Shown here one piece after another: positions 1-13,509 of a stretch of DNA of 64,000 nucleotides. The position numbers and the translations under genes were made by a program. The first letter of the stretch is position 1; every line of letters begins with the position of its first letter. Source of the stretch: Mycoplasmopsis citelli (GTDB taxonomy: Bacteria; Bacillota_I; Bacilli_A; Mycoplasmatales; Metamycoplasmataceae); contig NZ_LR215036.1 in NCBI RefSeq assembly GCF_900660645.1, forward strand, positions 434,001 through 498,000, given 5' to 3'. Below the pieces are notes generated by a model. It ran no database searches. It was not told the origin of the DNA and saw only the letters and a program-made list of their open reading frames with translations.

Positions 1-617
1 CTCATTATGTTAGAACAAACCATAAACAATCTCAAAAAGTATGTTTATTAAAATATAATGGTCAAAATTTAATTACTTTAGAAACAACATCTTTAGCTCA
101 AAGTTATTCAAAAGATACTCTAACTTTAAATGAACAAAACATCAAACAAGAAGCTAACTCATTAATGAATCAATTTAAATTAAATAATGCAATTGAACCA
201 TTTATTGAAGATGTTTTTCAGAAGATAATCGAAAATTTGATTAATCAAAACAAAAATGAAAGAAAGACAATTACTAAAGGTCAATTAGACTTAATGATTC
301 TAGAAAACGTAGGAAAGAGATTTTTTGAACTAATTGAAAAAAGTGATAACCCCTCACAAGTAATTAGTAGTGGATTTGATTTTATCAATGAATATTTTGA
401 AAAATTAAATATGGAAAATATCAATAAATACAAAAATCTTTTATATGCTCTTTATATTAAATTTTGAGCTACTTACATGTTAGAAATAAATTATGGTCAA
501 TTTAGTGACAATTTAAAGAAAATTTGAATTTTAAATGAATTAATTAGTGTGCTTAAATTTGAAAATAATACAAAAATAGCTCAAATTCTTCAAGGTGAGC
601 TTAATAACATAAGGTAA
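1..617 (+). CDS. C-terminal part of an unrecognised protein (5' end outside window)
   Basis: The frame is open from position 3 and ends at TAA 615-617, with TGA tryptophan codons at 465-467 and 525-527. About 204 residues are visible. They are Lys/Asn/Glu-rich and look alpha-helical, with no signal peptide or catalytic motif that I can recognise. The next gene, a pseudouridine synthase, starts 14 bases later on the same strand, so the two are probably cotranscribed. The helical C-terminus could be the collar domain of a clamp-loader subunit (HolA/HolB type), but this is only a shape impression. I treat the function as unknown. Confidence 0.6.
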
Positions 618-631
618 CTTAAAATATTTCA

Positions 632-1342
632 ATGGATAGAATCGAAAAAATAATTTCTCAAAACACTAATTATTCTCGTAGCGAAATTAAAAAATTAATT
701 TTGCAAAGAAAAGTACTAATAAACACAAAAATAGCACTATTAGGTCAAAAGATTAATTCAGAAGATCAAATTTTTATTAATAATCAAAAATTACAAATTA
801 ATAAAAATATTTACATTATGCTCAATAAGCCAGCTGGTTATTTGAGTGCCAATGTTGATAAAAAAGATAAAGTTATTTTAGATTTAATTAATGATGAAAT
901 TCCCAAAAAAGATTTAAATATTTGGGGAAGATTAGATAAAGATACTGAAGGATTAATTATTTTATCTAATGATGGTGAGCTTGGACACAAACTTTTGTCT
1001 CCTAAAAACCACATTCCTAAAACTTATTATGTTGAAGTTAATTCTTCTTTGAAAAGTATTAATGTAAATATTTTTAAAGACGGGATAGAAATTTCAAATA
1101 ATGTTTTTGTTAAGGGAACTATTTCTAATATTAAAGAAAATAGTTGTTTGCTTACAATTTATGAGGGTAAATTTCATCAGATAAAACTTATGTTTAGTGC
1201 TATAAAAATGCAAGTTACCTATTTAAAAAGGGTTTCATTTGGACCTTTAAATTTAGATAAAAATCTTCAATTGGGTCAATACCGCTTTTTAAGTAATGAA
1301 GAAATTAATAAATTGCAAAAAATTTCAAACAAACTCAAATAA
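632..1342 (+). CDS. Pseudouridine synthase, RsuA/RluB family
   Basis: A 236-residue protein. Residues 1-55 form an S4-type RNA-binding domain. The catalytic domain carries GRLDKDTEGL near residue 103, whose first Asp is the catalytic residue of the RsuA/RluB/RluE/RluF family, and then LSNDGEL. It isomerises a uridine in rRNA to pseudouridine in the cytoplasm. The length fits the short RluB/RsuA type. Which rRNA position it modifies cannot be told from sequence, so no gene symbol is given. A strong hairpin terminator overlaps its stop codon. Confidence 0.93.
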   Translation: MDRIEKIISQNTNYSRSEIKKLILQRKVLINTKIALLGQKINSEDQIFINNQKLQINKNIYIMLNKPAGYLSANVDKKDKVILDLINDEIPKKDLNIWGRLDKDTEGLIILSNDGELGHKLLSPKNHIPKTYYVEVNSSLKSINVNIFKDGIEISNNVFVKGTISNIKENSCLLTIYEGKFHQIKLMFSAIKMQVTYLKRVSFGPLNLDKNLQLGQYRFLSNEEINKLQKISNKLK

Positions 1343-1360
1343 TTTGAGTTTGTTTTTTTA
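1327..1360 (+). terminator. Rho-independent terminator of the pseudouridine synthase gene
   Basis: An 11-bp perfect stem (1330-1340 with 1342-1352) is followed by seven T. The TAA stop lies at the top of the hairpin. Confidence 0.85.
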
Positions 1361-1410
1361 TATTTGTCCGAAAATAGTGTCCAAATGTTATTATTTATCT
1401 CTTTAATATG

Positions 1411-1440
1411 TATAATTTAACCATTATATTTATGGAGGGA
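1411..1440 (+). promoter_or_regulatory. Promoter and ribosome binding site of mod1
   Basis: TATAAT lies at 1411-1416 and GGAGGGA at 1434-1440, directly before the ATG at 1443. Almost the same block (TATAATTTAACCATTA, then AGGAATT or AGGGATT and ATG) precedes mod2 and mod3, so the promoter was duplicated with the gene. Confidence 0.7.
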
Positions 1441-1442
1441 TT

Positions 1443-3167
<1,725 letters not shown>

Positions 3168-3197
3168 AATGCTATTTTAGTGAATATTTAAAAAAGT

Positions 3198-3225
3198 TAT
3201 AATTTAACCATTAAATTATTAGAGG
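3198..3225 (+). promoter_or_regulatory. Promoter and ribosome binding site of mod2
   Basis: TATAAT at 3198-3203 is followed by TTAACCATTA and by AGAGG at 3221-3225, four bases before ATG 3230. The block is the same as in front of mod1. Confidence 0.65.
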
Positions 3226-3229
3226 AATT

Positions 3230-4830
3230 ATGAAAAATTTACAAGAGTTAGTTGCAATATATCACGACAAAATTGATCAAATATCAAAAAGTAACTTAAA
3301 TAGCGATCAAAAAGAATTGATTAAACAAATTCTAATCTCAGTTTCAGAAAGTAAAAAAGCTGATGAAATACTGATTCAAGAGGTTTATCAACTTTTAATC
3401 CAAAGAATAAAAATAGGTTTTACTTTTGATCTTGCACCAAGTAAAAAGGTTGATACTATTGCTTATTTGAAAAAGAATGAAAAACTTTCATTTAATTTAA
3501 ATGAAAATAAAAATAAAAATAAAAATTATCTAATTATCGGTGAAAATTATGACGCTTTAAAAAATCTTATTTTTATAGAAGCAGAGAGAGAGAGAGAGAG
3601 AGTAACTCAGGCTACGATTTAATTTACATCGATCCTCCATATAATACCGAAAGATCAGCTTCTGAGGGAAATAAAATTGCAGATAATAACGAAAATGTAG
3701 CTGCTAAAAAATTTATTTATCGGGATAAATTTAGTCGAAATGGTTGACTAAATATGCTCAAAGAAAGATTGGAACTTGCAAAGCAACTTCTTAGTGAACA
3801 GGGAGTTATTTTTATATCAATTGATGATAATGAACAAGGCTATTTAAAAGTTTTAATGGATGAAATTTTTGGTGAAAATAATTTTATCGTAAATTTTATT
3901 TGAGAAAAAAACTATGCCTCTAAAAATAATAATAAATTTGTTTCAGTAAACCATGATTACATATTGTGTTATGCAAAAAATAAAAATATTCTTGGTAAAT
4001 TCAATCGTCTTGAACGAACCCAAAAGAATAATAAATTATATATGCACGATGATAATGATGGTCGAGGACTTTATAAAAAATCAGATTTAACCAAAAAAAG
4101 TAAAAATAAATATGATATTAAATGAGATTCTAAAATTTACAAATGCCCACAAGATTCAGGATGATTATATCCAGAAAAGAAAATGTATCAATTAATTAAA
4201 GATAATCGAATTTCACTTCCAGAAGATCAAAATAAGCGTCCAGCACTCAAAAAATATTTAAATGAAGTTTCCGATGTTATTTCCCTTTCGATATTACCTT
4301 ATCAACTGGTAGGACACACCCAAGAAGCTGTCGATAAATTAAAAGAAGTAATTGGAAATAATAATTTTGACACTCCAAAAAGTGTTAGATTAATTAAATA
4401 TTTAATTAAATTAGCTACCAAAAATAATTTAAAAGTTTTAGATTTTTATGCCGGTTCTGGAACAACTGCACAAGCAGTTTTAGAATTAAATAAAGATGAA
4501 AATTCAAATATTTCTTATACTTTAGTAACTAATAACGAAAACAACATTGCTTATGATATTACTTACGAAAGAATTTATCGAATTAATTACGGTAAAGGGT
4601 TTAACAAAATTGATGATTTTAAGTGAATAAAAAACAATAAACCTTTTTATTCTAATTTAAATGTTTTTGAAATTAAATATAAAAACATAGCTATTAATAG
4701 TAATGAAAAACTTGAAGATTTACTTAGCGAGGTGAATCAAATGCTCCAAGATTTTAGAGTCGCAAGTTTTAATATTTCAAGTGATGAAATCTTATCAAAA
4801 TTAAGATCATTAAAGGCAATTGATCAATAA
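3230..4830 (+). CDS. mod: Type III methylase Mod, copy 2 (phase OFF by frameshift at GA tract)
   Basis: The gene would encode about 533 residues but is out of frame as sequenced. Reading from ATG 3230, the (GA)9 tract at 3584-3601 leads into a TAA at 3620-3622, giving a 130-residue stub. Downstream the correct frame (positions equal to 1 modulo 3) is open to TAA 4828-4830 and holds YDLIYIDPPYN and DFYAGSGTT. Removing one GA unit or adding two would restore the full methylase. Apart from the tract the gene looks intact, so it is a switchable gene rather than a pseudogene. Its recognition region resembles that of mod3 (shared FIWEKNY and FVSVNHDYILCYAKN), not mod1. The C-terminal 90 residues are nearly identical in all three copies. 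Confidence 0.88.
3584..3602 (+). repeat. (GA)9 phase-variation tract inside mod2
   Basis: Nine GA units are followed by G and TAACTC. ON length is 8 or 11 units, so the present state is OFF. Confidence 0.92.
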
Positions 4831-4863
4831 ATAGAATTTTTAATTTTTAATTTTTAAAATGAG

Positions 4864-4892
4864 TATAATTTTACCAATATATTTATGGAGGA
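4864..4892 (+). promoter_or_regulatory. Promoter and ribosome binding site of mod3
   Basis: TATAAT lies at 4864-4869, with GGAGG just upstream of ATG 4896. It is the third copy of the mod leader block. Confidence 0.65.
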
Positions 4893-4895
4893 ATT

Positions 4896-6497
<1,602 letters not shown>

Positions 6498-6500
6498 AAT

Positions 6501-8906
6501 ATGAGTTTTACTCTATCAAATGTTCAGCAAAAAGCAGTTGATGAAATTATGTATTTCTGAGAAAATCGCTATGACAATGAAGATAACAAAAAAGTAATTT
6601 TTAAAGCCCCTACTGGAGCTGGAAAAACCTTTATGATTGCAAATGTAATTGATCAAATGCTAACAAGCAATACAAGCGGAAAAAAATTGTTTTTCTTAAT
6701 TGCGACACTTTCTTCTGCTGAATTACCACAACAATTTGCAAACAAACTAAATGATTACAGGTCTTCACTTGTAAATACTAATATAATTGTTAAAAATATT
6801 CAATCGCCATCAAGTTCAGGTAAAGACTCAAAAAAAGATTATAGTTTAAATTTAACATATAATGATTCTGATGTTATGATTGTTGGAAAATCTTCTTTTG
6901 GAAAAGGAAGAATTTTTACTGATTATGGAATTTTAGAAGGTTTTCTTGATTCAATTAAAAATGATGATAATACTGAATTAATTTACATTCGTGATGAAGC
7001 TCACATTGGAACAGGTGATAAAAAAAGTAAAGATAAAATAGTTAATGACTTTGAAAATTTAGTTGATTCAATTGCTTCTTTTTCAATTCATATGACCGCA
7101 ACTCCTCAAGATAGTGATAATTTAGTTGAAATTACAGCCACAGATTTACAAAATGATTCAGATATGCAGTTGCTTAAAAAATATCAAAAATTCAATGTCA
7201 ATTTAAAAGATGCAGATAAAATTGATGATGATGTTATTTTAAGAGCTGCCTGTGAACAATTCAAAGAAATTAAAAAGCAATATGGAGACACCAAAAAAGA
7301 ACCTCATCTTTTAGGTATAAATCCAGCAATGCTTATTCAAATTAGAAGTAAAAAAACTAATAAAGACGAGGAAATAGATCCAGAACTTGAAGAAAATATT
7401 GAAGAATACAAAAAAATAATAGAAGAGTACGGGTTAACTTGAGCAACTTATTTTAGTGATTCAAAAACCTCAACTAATACCAGAGAAAAAATTTCTTTAA
7501 AAAACTTATCTGCCCATAATTCAAGTATTGACGTTATTTTATTTAAAATCGGTCCTGCTACAGGTTGAGATATTCCTCGTGCTTGCATGTTAGTGCAACT
7601 TCGAAAAGTTTCATCTAATACACTAAATATTCAAACAATTGGAAGAATTAAACGAAACCCTATTCCGCATGTTAAATTGGATGAAAATAATATAGCAAAT
7701 TACTTTTATATTTATTCCAACGAACAAAAAACTATTGATAGTAATTTAATTAACTGAAAAATCAAAGAAGAAATTAAAAAAATCCGCTATAAAGTTTTAT
7801 ACGGAAAAATCGAAACTAAAAAAGCTAGATTGCATTTTGATAAAGTTACTTACAAAAAAGATTTAGAACATATTATCAGTATCGAAAGAGTTAAAGACCA
7901 GCTTGATTATTTTGAAAATGAATACCAAAAATATAAATTTTTAATTGGTGAAGAAAGTACATACAAAGTCTCAGAAACTGAAAATAAATCAAGAACTCGT
8001 ATTATCTCAAAACTTGAAAATAAAATTGATCTAAGAATATTTGTTAATAAGCAAAGGCAAATCAATAATAAATACTTTATTGAACTGGGCGAAAATTATT
8101 TGACTAATTTATATGCTGATTTTGCTAAACAAATAAAAAAAGAATATTTTAGTCAGGACTTTTTTGAATATATTATTTACAAAACATTCCTTCACTTGAT
8201 TATTGAAAAATACAAATCTCATTATAAAAGAGCTAATTCTAAAGCCGAAGATGAGCTTTATGTTCTTGATACAAATGAAATTACTGAAGACTTTATTCAA
8301 CAAAAAGACATACAAACTCAGAAATATAAACACAAAATTATTGGAAAATCAAAAGAAAAGTTTCCATATCGGATCAAATTATTTGATGAATTGTTGCTAG
8401 ATTCACAACCTGAAGAAGATTTTATGAGCAACTTACAAGATCTTTTAGAATATAAAAAAGATTTCCAAAATAGTATTACACTGTGAACTAAAAATCAAGT
8501 TCATAATGGATTTTCGTTTGGATATTTAGAAAAAGACGATGATATAGTGGTCAAAAAAAGTTATCCGGATTTGTTTTTGATAATAGATCAAAAGCACATG
8601 CTTTTTGTTGAAGTTAAATCTCAAAATGACATTAATGCTGAAAAAACTACGCAAATGCTTAAGGCATATCAAAAATATGTTCAAAATTTTGAGAAAAATC
8701 AAAAGTCAAAATTGTTTTTTGATAATAATGAAATTAATTCCTTAACAATTATTATTTATAAACCAAAAGGAAAAGGTTTTGCAGATATTGAAGGATTTAG
8801 TTCAATTGAGTCATTAAATAAATTTCTAAAAGAACAAAAAGAAAGTCAATCAGCTTCAGAACTTAGAGAAATTATCAAAGAAATCGCTCAATCGCAAGAA
8901 AATTAA
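6501..8906 (+). CDS. res: Type III restriction endonuclease subunit Res
   Basis: An 801-residue superfamily 2 helicase-nuclease. Walker A APTGAGKT is at about residues 36-43 and the DEAH box (RDEAHIG) at about 163-169. HMTATP (motif III) lies near residue 195 and a QTIGRIKR helicase motif VI near 380. The C-terminus has YPDLFLII near residue 688 and FVEVKS near 703, which fits the PD-(D/E)xK nuclease of Res proteins. It needs a Mod partner to recognise DNA and cleaves with ATP hydrolysis. ATG 6501 follows the mod3 stop by three bases. Only one res serves three mod genes. TGA tryptophans occur throughout (for example 7440-7442 and 8484-8486). Confidence 0.94.
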
Positions 8907-8910
8907 TAAT

Positions 8911-8942
8911 AAAACCAGAGAAATTTATTTTTCTCTGGTTTT
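8911..8942. terminator. Bidirectional terminator between res and gyrA
   Basis: A 12-bp stem (8912-8923 with 8930-8941) is flanked by A-rich and T-rich runs on either side, and lies between two converging genes. Confidence 0.8.
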
Positions 8943-8948
8943 TGTATA

Positions 8949-11570
8949 CTATTCTTCTTGTGATTTAATTACATCCACTGCCACAATTTCATCACCTTCT
9001 TTAAGGTTGATAATTTTAACTCCTTTGGTAATTCTTGAAGCTAATGTGATTTGATTAATTTTAGTTCGAATTGTAATTCCGCTACTTGTAATAATAATTA
9101 ATTCATCATCTTTTGAAACAAAGCGAGCAAAGACTAAATGTCCAGCTTTTTCTGAGTTTATTCCTGAAACTCCTTTTGCTCCACGATTAGTTACTCTAAA
9201 TTCATCGCTATGAGTTAATTTACCATATCCTTGACTTCCAAGCGAGAGAATATATTCTCCATCAGCACTTGAAGATGCCGAAATAACATGTTGATTTGCT
9301 TCTAAGTTAATTCCTTTAACTCCAATAGCAACTCTTCCAAGTGTTCTAAATGAATTAGCACGGAATTTAACGATACTTCTGTAGTTATTAGCAATTAAAA
9401 TATAATCTTCATCTGAAACAATAAAAGCTCTAACAAGTTCATCACCTTCATTTAATCTAAAGGCGTTAAGCCCATTTCTACGAACATTAGCAAAAGAAGC
9501 CAGTGAGCTTTTTTTGATAATTCCATTTTTGGTAACAGTTGCTAAATATCGATCTTCGCTATATTGAGGGACATCAAGCATTGAGATGATTTTTTCTCCG
9601 TTTTGAACATCTAAATTTGAAACAATGTTAATAAATGGAATTCCTTTTGATTGTTTTGAACCTTGAGGAATTTGATGAGCACGAATTTGGTAGGCTTTTC
9701 CTTTGTTTGAAAATAAAAGTAAATCAGTGTGGGTGCTAGTATGAATGATGGTATTTATATCATCATCATTATAAGTTTTCATACTTACTGAACCAACCCC
9801 ACCACGATTTTGGGTATTATATTCTGAAAGAGCTACCCGTTTAACATATCCATTAACACTGCTAGTAATAACAATTTCCTCTTCAGCAATTAAATCTTCA
9901 TCTGAAATAATTCCAACAGCTGAAGAATCAATTGTAGTACGTCGAGTATCATTAAATTGCTCTTTAATTTGAGTTAATTCAGAAATAATTAACTCAATAA
10001 GTTTTTCTTCTGATTCTAAAATTGATTTTAAATACTCAATTTCCTTGCGTAATTCATCAATTTCAACAGTCATTTTTTCATAGTTTAATCCAGTTAAACG
10101 ACGAAGAGACATATCTAAAATTGCTTTAGTTTGCTTTTCGCTTAATTCATAACGAGTAGCAAGACGCTCTTGCGCTTCAGCATCAGTTTTACTTGATTGA
10201 ATAATCTCAACAACTTCTTTAATGTTTTGGATGGCAATTTTTAATCCATCTAAAATATGCACCCGTTCTAAAGCTTTATTTAAATCAAATTGCAATCTAC
10301 GGGTTACTACTCTTTTTTGATGAGTTAAATACACTTCTAAAGCATCTTTAAGTGTTAAAAGTTTTGGTTCCCCATTAACAAGAGCAACCATATTAACATT
10401 AAAATTGGTTTGTAAATATGATTTTTGGAATAATTTATTTAACAAAATATGTGGATTAAATCCTTTTTTAATATCTAAAACAATCCGAATCCCTTCGCGG
10501 TTAGATTCATCACGCAAATCCGAAATTCCTTCAATAACTTTATCTTTGTGCAATTCAGAAATTTTTTGGACAATAGTTGATTTTTTAATTGCGTAAGGAA
10601 TTTCAGTAACAATAATTTTGGATTTTCCATTTGAAAATTCTTGCACTTCACATTTTGAACGAACTGGAATTTTTCCTTTTCCAGTTTCGTAAGCATCATA
10701 AATACCTTTAGTCCCTAAAATAATAGCTCCAGTTGGAAAATCAGGGCCTTTAATATATTGCATTAATTCTTTAGTGGTAATATCTTTATTTTTAGCATAA
10801 GCTATGGTGGCATCAATAGCTTCACCAAGATTATGTGGTGGAATTTCAGTAGCCATCCCTACAGCAATTCCAGTGGCTCCTGAAACAAGTAAATTCGGAA
10901 AACGAGAAGGTAAAATTTCTGGCTCTTTTTCACTAGCATCATAGTTATCAACAAAATCAACGGTATCTTTTTTAATTCCTTCAAGCATTTCTGCGGCTAC
11001 TTTTGACATTCTAGCTTCAGTATAACGCATAGCAGCGGCTTCATCGCCATCAATTGAACCAAAGTTTCCATGTCCATCAACAAGTGGATAACGCATTGAG
11101 AAATCTTGAGCCATCCGAACCATCGCTTCATAAACTGATGAATCTCCATGTGGATGGTATTTTCCAAGTACATCTCCTACAATCCGAGCACTTTTACGAT
11201 GTTGTGATGAAGGAGTAATTCCAAGTTCGCTCATATCAAAAAGAATTCTTCGGTGTACTGGTTTAAGTCCATCACGAGCATCAGGAAGGGCTCTAGAAAC
11301 AATAACACTCATTGCATATTCTAAAAATGAATTATTCATTTCTGAATCAATTGAAATTGGAGCAACACTTTCAGTTTGTTCTTCAAGAATTTGCGATTGA
11401 ACTTGATATTGTTCTTTGGCTTGTGGAATTTCCTCTTCAACTTCTTCTTGGATAATCTTGGGTTCTCTTTTTTTAAAAACTACCCGATTATTTTCTTCGT
11501 ATTCATATTCTTTATCTTCTTCTAAAGAAACTTTAATTTCTTCATCAATTTTGTTTTTGTTTTGAGCCAT
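8949..11570 (-). CDS. gyrA: DNA gyrase subunit A
   Basis: An 873-residue protein. An acidic N-terminal extension of about 75 residues precedes the conserved start ([19 protein letters not shown]). The quinolone-determining region reads [19 protein letters not shown], with Ser at the E. coli 83 position and Glu at the 87 position, the usual sensitive form. The catalytic Tyr lies in [10 protein letters not shown] near residue 183. DGHGNFGS(I)DGD marks GyrA rather than ParC. The C-terminal beta-pinwheel holds a GyrA-box-like QNRGGVG, which differs from the canonical QRRGGKG. The subunit cuts and rejoins DNA with GyrB. No gyrB is in the window. Promoter and ribosome binding site lie directly upstream. 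Confidence 0.94.
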   Translation of the reverse strand: MAQNKNKIDEEIKVSLEEDKEYEYEENNRVVFKKREPKIIQEEVEEEIPQAKEQYQVQSQILEEQTESVAPISIDSEMNNSFLEYAMSVIVSRALPDARDGLKPVHRRILFDMSELGITPSSQHRKSARIVGDVLGKYHPHGDSSVYEAMVRMAQDFSMRYPLVDGHGNFGSIDGDEAAAMRYTEARMSKVAAEMLEGIKKDTVDFVDNYDASEKEPEILPSRFPNLLVSGATGIAVGMATEIPPHNLGEAIDATIAYAKNKDITTKELMQYIKGPDFPTGAIILGTKGIYDAYETGKGKIPVRSKCEVQEFSNGKSKIIVTEIPYAIKKSTIVQKISELHKDKVIEGISDLRDESNREGIRIVLDIKKGFNPHILLNKLFQKSYLQTNFNVNMVALVNGEPKLLTLKDALEVYLTHQKRVVTRRLQFDLNKALERVHILDGLKIAIQNIKEVVEIIQSSKTDAEAQERLATRYELSEKQTKAILDMSLRRLTGLNYEKMTVEIDELRKEIEYLKSILESEEKLIELIISELTQIKEQFNDTRRTTIDSSAVGIISDEDLIAEEEIVITSSVNGYVKRVALSEYNTQNRGGVGSVSMKTYNDDDINTIIHTSTHTDLLLFSNKGKAYQIRAHQIPQGSKQSKGIPFINIVSNLDVQNGEKIISMLDVPQYSEDRYLATVTKNGIIKKSSLASFANVRRNGLNAFRLNEGDELVRAFIVSDEDYILIANNYRSIVKFRANSFRTLGRVAIGVKGINLEANQHVISASSSADGEYILSLGSQGYGKLTHSDEFRVTNRGAKGVSGINSEKAGHLVFARFVSKDDELIIITSSGITIRTKINQITLASRITKGVKIINLKEGDEIVAVDVIKSQEE

Positions 11571-11601
11571 CTTTTGTCCTTTATAATAAAATATTTATTT
11601 T

Positions 11602-11607
11602 ATTATA
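11602..11607 (-). promoter_or_regulatory. -10 box of gyrA
   Basis: TATAAT on the minus strand, about 30 bases upstream of the gyrA ATG. AAAGGAC lies between it and the start as ribosome binding site. Confidence 0.6.
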
Positions 11608-11658
11608 CCATTTTTTGTGTTTTTTGGGATCTGATAGCTTACTTACTTAAAAGCAAAA

Positions 11659-11692
11659 TATAAAATCTCAAAATCACTTTTGAGATTTTATA
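11659..11692 (-). terminator. Terminator of hsdS
   Basis: A 13-bp perfect stem (11661-11673 with 11678-11690) with a 4-base loop, just after the hsdS stop on the minus strand. Confidence 0.75.
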
Positions 11693-11699
11693 AGCTTGT

Positions 11700-13382
11700 T
11701 TATTCATGATTTAAAAGTAAATTACGATAATATTGATATTGTTTATTTCTAATCATAATTTCTGCAGGTAGACCTTTTGATAAATCATTAGTAAGTTCTT
11801 CAAAGTAATCTAAAATATCAACAATGTATTGCTGAGTTTGAATGCTTGGAAGATTAAATTTTAAATTTAAAATCGATTCTCTTGATAATGAAGGAATTCC
11901 GGCTCCATAAGATTCTTTTTTAAGAAGATTTTCATTATTTTTAAGGAAATAGTAAAGATATTTATTAAGTAAAACTTTTTCATCTTTAGGTTTTATTACA
12001 TAGCAATGTGCACTGGCTCAAAATTTTGTTTTTTGAAAATCTACATAACCTGTAGAACCGCCTTGAGCAATTGTAATTGTATTAGATTCCTGATTATAAT
12101 TATCAAAATATCCAGTAGGTGATGTCCCACCATTAATTACTGGATATAAACCTATTTTAGATGTTTTATCTTTGTTTAGTTGTTTGCCTATACTAATTGT
12201 AATGTAGTTATTTAAAATTGAATCATCATTTTTGACTATACTATCTGAATTTATATCAAAAAATATAAATTTAGTAAGTTTAATTAATCCTTCTACTCAG
12301 CTTTCACTAGATCTAGCTTTCACTTCGAAAATATCGCTTGCTAGACTTAATAATTTATCTCGATAATAAGAATATTGTTTATCTCTAAGTTCAATTTCTG
12401 CAGGTAATCCTATGTTTAAATCTTGACAAATTTTTTCAAAATTATCTAAAACATCAATAATTTTTTGTTGAATTAGTAAATCAGGAACAAGAATTTTCAT
12501 ATCTGAAATATCTGAAGGATAAATATTTGGAATAGCTCCTCCTGATTTTAAAGAGTAAATATAATCTTGTTTATTTTTCAAAAAATGAAATAAATATTTT
12601 TGTAAAATAATTTGCTCGTTTGCTTGAATTGTGAAGCAATTTGACGCAAAAATAGGTGTATTCCAAAAAGCGATATATCCTGCATAACCAGAAGAGGAAA
12701 CAGTAATAGAATTTTTATTTCTATTTGGAATATCTGTATATTTTGTTATTTTTGTTGCGCTTGAAACTACAGGATATTTAGTTCCTTGTGGGATATTTTT
12801 ACTTCAATTGCCTTTTTCAAACTCAGCAACATCTTCTAATTTGTAAGTTTTAAAATTAGTTAAATATTCAAAGTGTAGCAATTTATTTCTATAAAAGTTA
12901 TATTGTTTTTTTCTTGCCTCTAGCTCGGCCTCTAGCTCTTGTGATAAATCTGTAAATAAATCCAATGTTTTTACTATTTCTTTTTGTTTTTCGATGCTTG
13001 GAAAAATTAATTTTAAATTTAGCATTGCATCTCTATCTAAAATAGGAATATTTCCTTCTTTTCTAGATGCAATTAAAAAATTTTGCTTGTTTTTTAAGAA
13101 ATAATAAAGATATTTATTTAAAACAATGTTTTTGTCAAGACTTCGAATTACAACACATGAATCAGAGGCTCAAAAACTGCCTTCCATTCAAGAAACATAT
13201 CCAGCTGACCCTTCTTTAGCGATTACAATACAATTTCCTTCTTCGTTAAAATCATCATAATAACCTGTTGGATTTTTTCCACCGTTCATAACTGGATATT
13301 TTCCTTTTGAAATAAATTGTGATTTTAAAAGTCTTCTTCCTCTATTTACTTTAACTAAATCACCTAATCTTTTCTCTTCCAT
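11700..13382 (-). CDS. hsdS: Orphan type I restriction specificity subunit HsdS with three TRD half-modules
   Basis: One frame runs from ATG 13382 to TAA 11702-11700 through several TGA tryptophans, giving 560 residues. Normal HsdS proteins are about 400 residues with two target recognition domains (TRD), each followed by a helical conserved region. Here three such modules are visible, at about residues 1-175, 176-352 and 353-560. Each ends in a helix with the pattern KQYxxYRxxLL (KKQYNFYRNKLL, DKQYSYYRDKLL, NKQYQYYRNLLL). TRD1 and TRD3 resemble each other (YPVMNGG/YPVINGG, PTGYY/PTGYF, FWAS, LNKYLYYFLKN), and TRD2 is more distant. No hsdM or hsdR lies in the window. A ribosome binding site (AAAGGGGAC) precedes the start. 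It could be a working unusual HsdS or a recombination reservoir. Confidence 0.88.
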
Positions 13383-13453
13383 TTTGTCCCCTTTATTTTT
13401 ATTTAATTAAATTTTATATTAAAATGATTTTAAAACCCAAAAATAGCATAAAT

Positions 13454-13494
13454 TGATTAAAAAACAACAAATATCATCTAAATATTTGTTGTTT
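13454..13494 (-). terminator. Terminator of tex
   Basis: A 13-bp stem (13462-13474 with 13482-13494), followed on the minus strand by a T run. Confidence 0.8.
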
Positions 13495-13509
13495 AAGTAT
13501 CAAAATAAG

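Noticed and set aside
8109-8400. Frames overlapping res on both strands
   Set aside because: res is continuous through this region in code 4; these are shadow frames.
10405-10699. Open frames antisense to or out of frame with gyrA
   Set aside because: gyrA is intact and explains the region; the frames have no known features.
11700-13382. Several fragmented hsdS pseudogenes
   Set aside because: All pieces lie in one frame separated only by TGA, so it is one complete 560-residue protein.
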